Source: an uncultured Verrucomicrobiota bacterium (GTDB lineage Bacteria > Verrucomicrobiota > Verrucomicrobiia > Limisphaerales > CAIYYI01). Taken from it: a DNA stretch of 64,000 bases. Below are positions 59,348-64,000 of the stretch, one piece after another. Each line of letters starts with the position of its first letter. Within the stretch, counting starts at the first letter, position 1. The DNA lies in NCBI GenBank assembly GCA_903930345.1, contig CAIYYI010000230.1, positions 1 to 64,000 on the forward strand, read 5' to 3'. The translations under genes and the position numbers were made by a program. Below the pieces are notes generated by a model. The model did not search any database. It worked only from the letters and a program-made list of their open reading frames with translations, and was not told the DNA's origin.

Positions 59348-60327
59348 ACACCGACGCTAAAATTCTGCGGGCGCTGCGGGCGGCCGGGGAAGGAACGGTT
59401 TCCGGGGCCGAACTCTCCCAGAAACTGGGGGTGAGCCGCGCGGCCATCTGGGCGCACATTGAGGAGCTGCGCGAATTGGGTTATGACATCGAAGCCAGCC
59501 CGCACCTCGGCTACCGTTTGCGCGGCGTGCCGGACGTGTTGCACGCCGATGATTTAATGGCCCGGCTCGAGGGCAACCGCATCGTTGGAAGAGACATCAA
59601 AGTCTTTCAGGAAACCACCTCCACCAGCGATGTGGTGGACAAGCTATCGCGGGACGGTGTGCCGGAGGGGATCGTGGTGTTTGCGGAGGCGCAAACCAAG
59701 GGGCGGGGACGCATGGGCCGATCCTGGGTGTCACCTTCCGGTCTGGGGCTTTGGTTTTCCGTGCTCTTGCGACCCCGGATGCGGCCGCAGTCCGCCATGC
59801 AATTGACGGTGGCGGCCGCCACCGCGGTGACCCGCGCGCTGCGTTCGCGGTGCTCGTTACCCATCGGGATCAAATGGCCCAATGACATCCTGGTGCAAGG
59901 ACGCAAGCTGGTGGGCATTCTCACCGAGATGAGCGCCGAACTGGACTCCGTGCGGCATCTTTGCCTGGGCGTGGGCATGAATATCAACCAGGAACAGCGC
60001 GACTTTCCCAGGGAACTGCACGGATTGGCCACCTCGCTGCGCATGGAAACCGGCGAAATGTGGTCGCGTTCCGACCTGGCCGTGGCAATCCTCAAGGAGT
60101 TGGATGTGGAGTATGACCGCATCATCTGCGGTCGGTTTTCCGAGGTGGTGGAGGAATGGGCACGGCAAAGTGTCACCCTTGGCCATCCGGTGACCATCCT
60201 CGTTGGCAATCGCAAAATCCACGGGCGGGCGGAATCTCTGGATGTGGATGGCGCCCTGCTGGTGCGGACCCAGCATGGCCACCTGGAACGTATTGTGGGT
60301 GGAGAAGTTGTTTTGGAGAAAAAATGA
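59344..60327 (+). CDS. birA: Biotin-protein ligase BirA, with DNA-binding domain
   Basis: A 327-residue bifunctional biotin-acetyl-CoA-carboxylase ligase and likely biotin-operon repressor. N-terminal winged helix (about 1-65, VSGAELSQKLGVSRAAIWAHIEELRELGY), then the catalytic domain with ETTSTSD, GRGRMGRSW and IKWPND motifs, and a C-terminal SH3-like part (GHPVTILVGNRKIHGRAESLDVDGALLVR). It overlaps nadC and coaX by 4 nt each. The DNA-binding domain is intact, so it can also regulate biotin genes, which are not in this window. Confidence 0.95.
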   Translation: MNTDAKILRALRAAGEGTVSGAELSQKLGVSRAAIWAHIEELRELGYDIEASPHLGYRLRGVPDVLHADDLMARLEGNRIVGRDIKVFQETTSTSDVVDKLSRDGVPEGIVVFAEAQTKGRGRMGRSWVSPSGLGLWFSVLLRPRMRPQSAMQLTVAAATAVTRALRSRCSLPIGIKWPNDILVQGRKLVGILTEMSAELDSVRHLCLGVGMNINQEQRDFPRELHGLATSLRMETGEMWSRSDLAVAILKELDVEYDRIICGRFSEVVEEWARQSVTLGHPVTILVGNRKIHGRAESLDVDGALLVRTQHGHLERIVGGEVVLEKK

Positions 60328-61073
60328 TCCTCCTGCTCGACATCGGCAATACCACCACCCACATCGCCTTGGCTGATGCCCGGAGGGTGCGGCGGCCATC
60401 CGGTTTTCCCACGCTGCTTTGGCAGCAAGGCCAGGCCGGTCGGGAATTAAGTCGGTTGGCGGGCGCCTCGGTACCGTCCCAAGTCGCCCTTTGTTCCGTG
60501 GTTCCCTCCGTTACCCCCTTGGCGGTTGGGTGGGTGCGGGATCATTGGGACAAACCGGTGGCGGTCTTAACCCACCGCAACGCTCCCGGCTTGCGCTTTC
60601 GCTATCCCAAACCCCAAACCATTGGCGCGGATCGCCTGGCCAACCTCGTGGCCTTGAAACATCACTATGGTGCTCCGGCGGTGAGCCTGGATATCGGAAC
60701 TGCCACCACTTTGGAAGTCCTGGATGCCGAGGGTTTCTTTATTGGCGGCATCATCACCGCCGGACCGGCGGCGCTCGCGGAGTATCTCACTGAGAAAACC
60801 GCCCGCCTGCCGCGTGTGATGCCGCAGAGAGTACGCTCTGTTCTGGGCCGCAGCACGCGGGAATCCATGCTGGTGGGAGTGGTTCGCGGATATCAAGGGC
60901 TGGTGCGTGAATTGGTGGGCGGTTTGCAGGCGAAATTTGCCTGCCAGCGACTGTCGGTGGTGGCCACGGGTGGGGGCCTGCGCTGGCTGCCCCGCAAATT
61001 GCCGGGGGTCACAGACATCCGGCCGGATCTCACGCTGGAAGGGCTGCGCCTGTTCGCTTGTGCCAACAAGTAA
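60324..61073 (+). CDS. coaX: Type III pantothenate kinase CoaX
   Basis: A 249-residue kinase for the first step of coenzyme A synthesis. ASKHA motifs LLLDIGNTTTHIAL, the core GADRLANLVAL, LDIGTATTLEVLD and the GGIITAGPAAL segment are present, and a VVATGGG adenosine motif follows. The ATG at 60324 overlaps the birA stop (ATGA) and gives the usual length; birA-coaX pairing is common in bacteria. No ribosome site apart from GGAGAAAAA within the end of birA. Confidence 0.94.
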   Translation: MILLLDIGNTTTHIALADARRVRRPSGFPTLLWQQGQAGRELSRLAGASVPSQVALCSVVPSVTPLAVGWVRDHWDKPVAVLTHRNAPGLRFRYPKPQTIGADRLANLVALKHHYGAPAVSLDIGTATTLEVLDAEGFFIGGIITAGPAALAEYLTEKTARLPRVMPQRVRSVLGRSTRESMLVGVVRGYQGLVRELVGGLQAKFACQRLSVVATGGGLRWLPRKLPGVTDIRPDLTLEGLRLFACANK

Positions 61074-61139
61074 AGACGGGATGGGGGGTGGATTTACGTG
61101 CTTGCGTCGCAGGCCGGGCGATTGGAGACTGGCGGCTGC

Positions 61140-61946
61140 ATGAACCGAATTGACGAACGCTTTGGCAAATTGCAGGCCGCCCGCCAGAAAGGATTGGTGG
61201 TGTACATTGGGGCCGGCGATCCGGATCTGGAGGCCACCCGCCAGTTGGCCCTGGCTTTTGACCTTGCCGGGGTGGATGTGCTGGAGTTGGGGGTGCCTTT
61301 CAGCGATCCCCTGGCCGATGGCCTGGTCAACCAGTTGGCCGCCCAACGGGGGCTTGATTCCGGCACGACGCCCATGGGGGTGCTGGAGACGGTGTCAGCC
61401 ATCCGCAAGCAAAGCCAGATCCCCATCGTCCTTTACATCTATTACAATCTGATTCACCGGCAGGGGGTGGAGGTGTTTGTGCGGGCGGCGGCACAGGCCG
61501 GGGTGGATGGTCTGCTGGTGCTGGATCTGCCCCCGGAAGAGGCGGTGAATTACGAAACGATGATGGCGCAGGCCGGCCTGTGCAATATCTACCTGGTGGC
61601 CCCCACCACTCCGGAGGACCGGATGGAATTCATCGCGCGGCGCGGCAAGGGGTTTCTTTATTACATTTCCCGGGAGGGGGTGACCGGCATGCAGACCAGT
61701 GTGGCGGGCAATATTTCCCAGATGACCGCCCGCATCCGCCAGCATACCCGCCTGCCCATCGCCGTGGGCTTTGGCATTTCCAATGCGGAGCAGGCCCGTA
61801 CGGTGGCGCAAAGCGCGGAGGCCATTGTGGTGGGTAGCGCGGTGGTGAATCTGGTGGCGCGTCACGGCAGATCTCCGGAGCTGGTGCCCACGGTGGCAGC
61901 CTTTGTGCAGAGTCTGGTGCAGGCCATCAGACCCTCAACCCCATAA
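61140..61946 (+). CDS. trpA: Tryptophan synthase alpha chain TrpA
   Basis: A 268-residue TIM barrel that cleaves indole-3-glycerol phosphate to indole. Catalytic Glu in VLELGVPFSDPLADG (also holding the second acid, Asp), the GVDGLLVLDLPPEE loop, and VGFGISNAEQARTVAQSAEAIVVGSAVV phosphate-binding end. The ATG at 61140 fits the family start; the frame is open 14 codons upstream. No trpB or other trp gene is in the window, so it is separate from a trp operon and may be read with coaX, 66 nt upstream. Confidence 0.95.
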   Translation: MNRIDERFGKLQAARQKGLVVYIGAGDPDLEATRQLALAFDLAGVDVLELGVPFSDPLADGLVNQLAAQRGLDSGTTPMGVLETVSAIRKQSQIPIVLYIYYNLIHRQGVEVFVRAAAQAGVDGLLVLDLPPEEAVNYETMMAQAGLCNIYLVAPTTPEDRMEFIARRGKGFLYYISREGVTGMQTSVAGNISQMTARIRQHTRLPIAVGFGISNAEQARTVAQSAEAIVVGSAVVNLVARHGRSPELVPTVAAFVQSLVQAIRPSTP

Positions 61947-61975
61947 TGATCGGTTAAACAAAGGAGTTGAATGGC

Positions 61976-63109
61976 ATGAGTACCAAGAAATCAGCGAAAC
62001 AGGATCGTTTTGTGGTGGTGATGGCGGGCGGGCGCGGGGAGCGTTTCTGGCCGGTCAGCCGGGAGAAAACGCCCAAGCAACTGATCCGGTTGCTGGGGGA
62101 GGGATCCTTCCTGCAGCAGGCCGTGGCCCGGGTGGGGACGCTGGTGCCGCCCGAGAATATTTTCATCATCACCAACGAGGTGCAGGCGGCCGAGGTGCGA
62201 CGGCAGTTGCCACAACTCCCCAGGGGCAACGTGGTGGCCGAACCCTGCGGACGGGATACCTGCGCGGCGGTGGCCCTCGGGGCGGCCATTGTGGCCGCCC
62301 GTTCCAGCACCGGAGTGATGGCGGTTTTGCCGGCGGATCACGTGATTCCCGACGCCCGCAAATTCCAGCGCGTGCTGGCTGAGAGCTTTGACCTCGCCCG
62401 CCGTGAGCCGACGATTGTGACCATTGGCATCAAGCCCAATGAGCCCGCCACCGGCTACGGTTACATCCGCGTGGGTGTCAGATTGCCCCCATCCGCAGGC
62501 AGCTCGGCGGGCCGGACTGATTTCCACCAAGCGGAGCAGTTCGTGGAAAAACCGCACTTGGAAAAGGCCCGGGAGTATCTGGCCGCAGGGAACTACCGGT
62601 GGAATGCCGGAATGTTCATCTGGTCGGTGCCCACCATCATGGAGGGATTGCGGCAGCATCAGCCGGGGATGCACGCGGCCGCCCTGCGCTGGCAGGCGGT
62701 GGCCTCGCAACCGGCCAGACTGGCCCGTCTCCTGGCCCGCGAATACCCTGACATCCAAAAGATTTCCATCGATTTCGCCCTCATGGAAAAAGCCCGTAAC
62801 GTGGTGGTGGCTGACGCCACTTTTGCCTGGGACGATCTCGGCTCCTGGCCCGCTTTGTCCCGCCACCTTAAGGCGGATGCGGCCGGTAATTGTGCGGTGG
62901 GCGATTTTCTGCACGTGGATGCCGCCCGCAATCTGGTCTTTGACGCCCGCACGAAGCACCGGACCCCCATTGCGGTGGTGGGTTTGCAGGATTGCATCCT
63001 GGTGCATACCGATGATGCGGTGATGGTGGCGAGCAAGCACGACTCCCAGAAGGTCAAGGATCTGGTGAAAATGCTCGCCGGTGATCCGCGGTTCAAACAC
63101 CTGGTCTGA
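61976..63109 (+). CDS. Mannose-1-phosphate guanylyltransferase
   Basis: A 377-residue nucleotidyltransferase making GDP-mannose for surface polysaccharides. The signature VVMAGGRGERFWPVSREKTPKQ, the PADHVI motif, FVEKP, and RWNAGMFIWSV are all present. It has no C-terminal phosphomannose isomerase domain, so it is the monofunctional short type. An AAAGGAG ribosome site sits 9 nt before the ATG at 61976; the frame is also open to a TTG at 61967, and the intervening ATGG is out of frame. Confidence 0.94.
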   Translation: MSTKKSAKQDRFVVVMAGGRGERFWPVSREKTPKQLIRLLGEGSFLQQAVARVGTLVPPENIFIITNEVQAAEVRRQLPQLPRGNVVAEPCGRDTCAAVALGAAIVAARSSTGVMAVLPADHVIPDARKFQRVLAESFDLARREPTIVTIGIKPNEPATGYGYIRVGVRLPPSAGSSAGRTDFHQAEQFVEKPHLEKAREYLAAGNYRWNAGMFIWSVPTIMEGLRQHQPGMHAAALRWQAVASQPARLARLLAREYPDIQKISIDFALMEKARNVVVADATFAWDDLGSWPALSRHLKADAAGNCAVGDFLHVDAARNLVFDARTKHRTPIAVVGLQDCILVHTDDAVMVASKHDSQKVKDLVKMLAGDPRFKHLV

Positions 63110-63161
63110 CTTCATTGCAAGAGATGGTTGCCTGCCCGCCTGATTCGGTTTAGAGTCCGGC

Positions 63162-64000
63162 CATGATTCACTTTCGATATGGCCAGGCTTGGGTGCTGGG
63201 TGCCTCAGCCGCTCTCTTTATCGTGCATTTGGCCGGTGCGGCGCAGCCGCCCGCCGGATTCCAACCGTTGTTCAATGAGCGCGACCTCACCGGATGGTGG
63301 GGGGCCACAACCGAGGATCCGCGCAAGTATCTGGCGTTGCCCGCCGAAGAGTTTCAGAAAAAGCGATCAGCCAGTTTGGCGGACATCCAGAAGCATTGGT
63401 CGGTGCAGGGGGATGAGTTGGTCAATGACGGCAACGGTCTCTATCTGACCACGGATAAGAACTACCGCGATTTCGAGTTGCACCTGGAGTACAAAACCGT
63501 GCCCAAGGCCGACAGCGGCATCTACTTGAAGGGTTGCCCGCAGGTGCAGATCTGGGATTTCACGGATCAGGCCAAGTTTAGCATCGGCGGCAACAAGGGT
63601 TCGGGCGGACTCTGGAACAACTCCCCGGGAGCGCCCGGCAAGGATCCCCTGGTTTTGGCGGACAAGCCTCTGGGCGAGTGGAATCATTTCCGCGTGCTGC
63701 AACTGGGCAGCCGCACCACGGTCTGGTTGAATAACCAACTGGTGGTGGCCAACGCCAACATGGAGAATTATTTCGACCGCAAACAACCGCTCCCGCCTGC
63801 CGGACCGATCCAATTGCAAACCCACGGTGGCGAAATCCGCTGGCGCAATCTCTTCCTGCGCGAAATCGCCTCCGATGATGCCAACCGCACCCTGCGCGGT
63901 GTTGATTCAGACGGTTTTTTATCGGTGTTCAACGGTCGGGACTTCACCGGGTGGGCCGGGCCGGTGGATAATTACGAGGTGCGGGATGGTTCGATTGTGT
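63162..64000 (+). CDS. Secreted DUF1080 (3-keto-disaccharide hydrolase-like) protein, cut by window edge
   Basis: The frame from ATG 63162 is open to the end of the window. Signal peptide (MIHFRYGQAWVLGASAALFI), then a first DUF1080 domain (FQPLFNERDLTGWWG to LRGVDSD region) with the typical SGIYLKG and IQLQTHGGEIRWRNLFLREI segments, and the start of a second copy (FLSVFNGRDFTGWAG). Members of this concanavalin-like family include 3-keto-glycoside hydrolases that act with Gfo/Idh/MocA oxidoreductases and TIM-barrel isomerases, both of which occur at 36974-39383. The C-terminal part is missing. Confidence 0.88.

Overview
The window looks like chromosome of a Verrucomicrobiota bacterium, probably in or near the Pedosphaera/Limisphaerales group. 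This is an inference from gene content: many secreted NHL-propeller and Ig-like proteins, Tat-exported Gfo/Idh/MocA oxidoreductases and sugar isomerases, DUF1080 and CotH proteins, high GC, and dense short dispersed repeats. There is no rRNA, IS element, CRISPR array or prophage. Two tRNAs are seen: a 5' fragment at the left edge and a complete tRNA-Ser(GGA).

Left part (1-23.1 kb): after a secreted M14-type carboxypeptidase comes the most unusual region, a two-armed multiheme cytochrome locus. The leftward arm reads: Rrf2-type Fe-S regulator, tetraheme cytochrome, strong hairpin, NHL propeller, outer-membrane beta-barrel, NHL lipoprotein, 12-heme cytochrome, and a 1325-residue protein. That last protein fuses a DUF6079-like P-loop ATPase to a b-type membrane cytochrome and a 23-heme c-type domain. 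Most genes in this arm overlap by 4 nt or lie within 10 nt of each other. The divergent rightward arm carries a 13-heme cytochrome, the system II cytochrome c maturation proteins ResB (fused to a lipoprotein-like domain) and CcsA, a B12-binding radical SAM protein, and two more NHL proteins. Together these supply an inner-membrane quinol-type module, periplasmic heme chains, an outer-membrane barrel, propellers and a maturation system. That is the set of parts expected of a porin-cytochrome (extracellular electron transfer) conduit, but of unfamiliar architecture.

Middle part (23-46 kb): a 160-bp inverted-repeat element, a CotH-like protein, a 2098-residue secreted protein of unknown function, a CoA-disulfide reductase-rhodanese with a companion rhodanese, a pectate-lyase-fold protein, a methyltransferase and two Tat-exported sugar-metabolism proteins. 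A gene-poor stretch of about 1.9 kb (39.4-41.3 kb) is a patchwork of dispersed and tandem repeats. It is followed by a small helix-turn-helix protein, tRNA-Ser and a large secreted glycoside hydrolase.

Right part (46-64 kb): mostly housekeeping with some accessory genes. It holds thiH, a vapBC toxin-antitoxin pair, mnmE, a Crp/Fnr regulator, a fused amino-sugar kinase-MurQ protein, a duplicated metallo-beta-lactamase-fold pair (one copy with a receiver domain), an esterase, an MFS transporter with a large insert and a GDSL hydrolase. A compact nadC-birA-coaX-trpA cofactor/tryptophan cluster, a mannose-1-phosphate guanylyltransferase and a DUF1080 protein cut by the right edge complete it. Protein family assignments come from recognised motifs and memory of the families; no database search was run.
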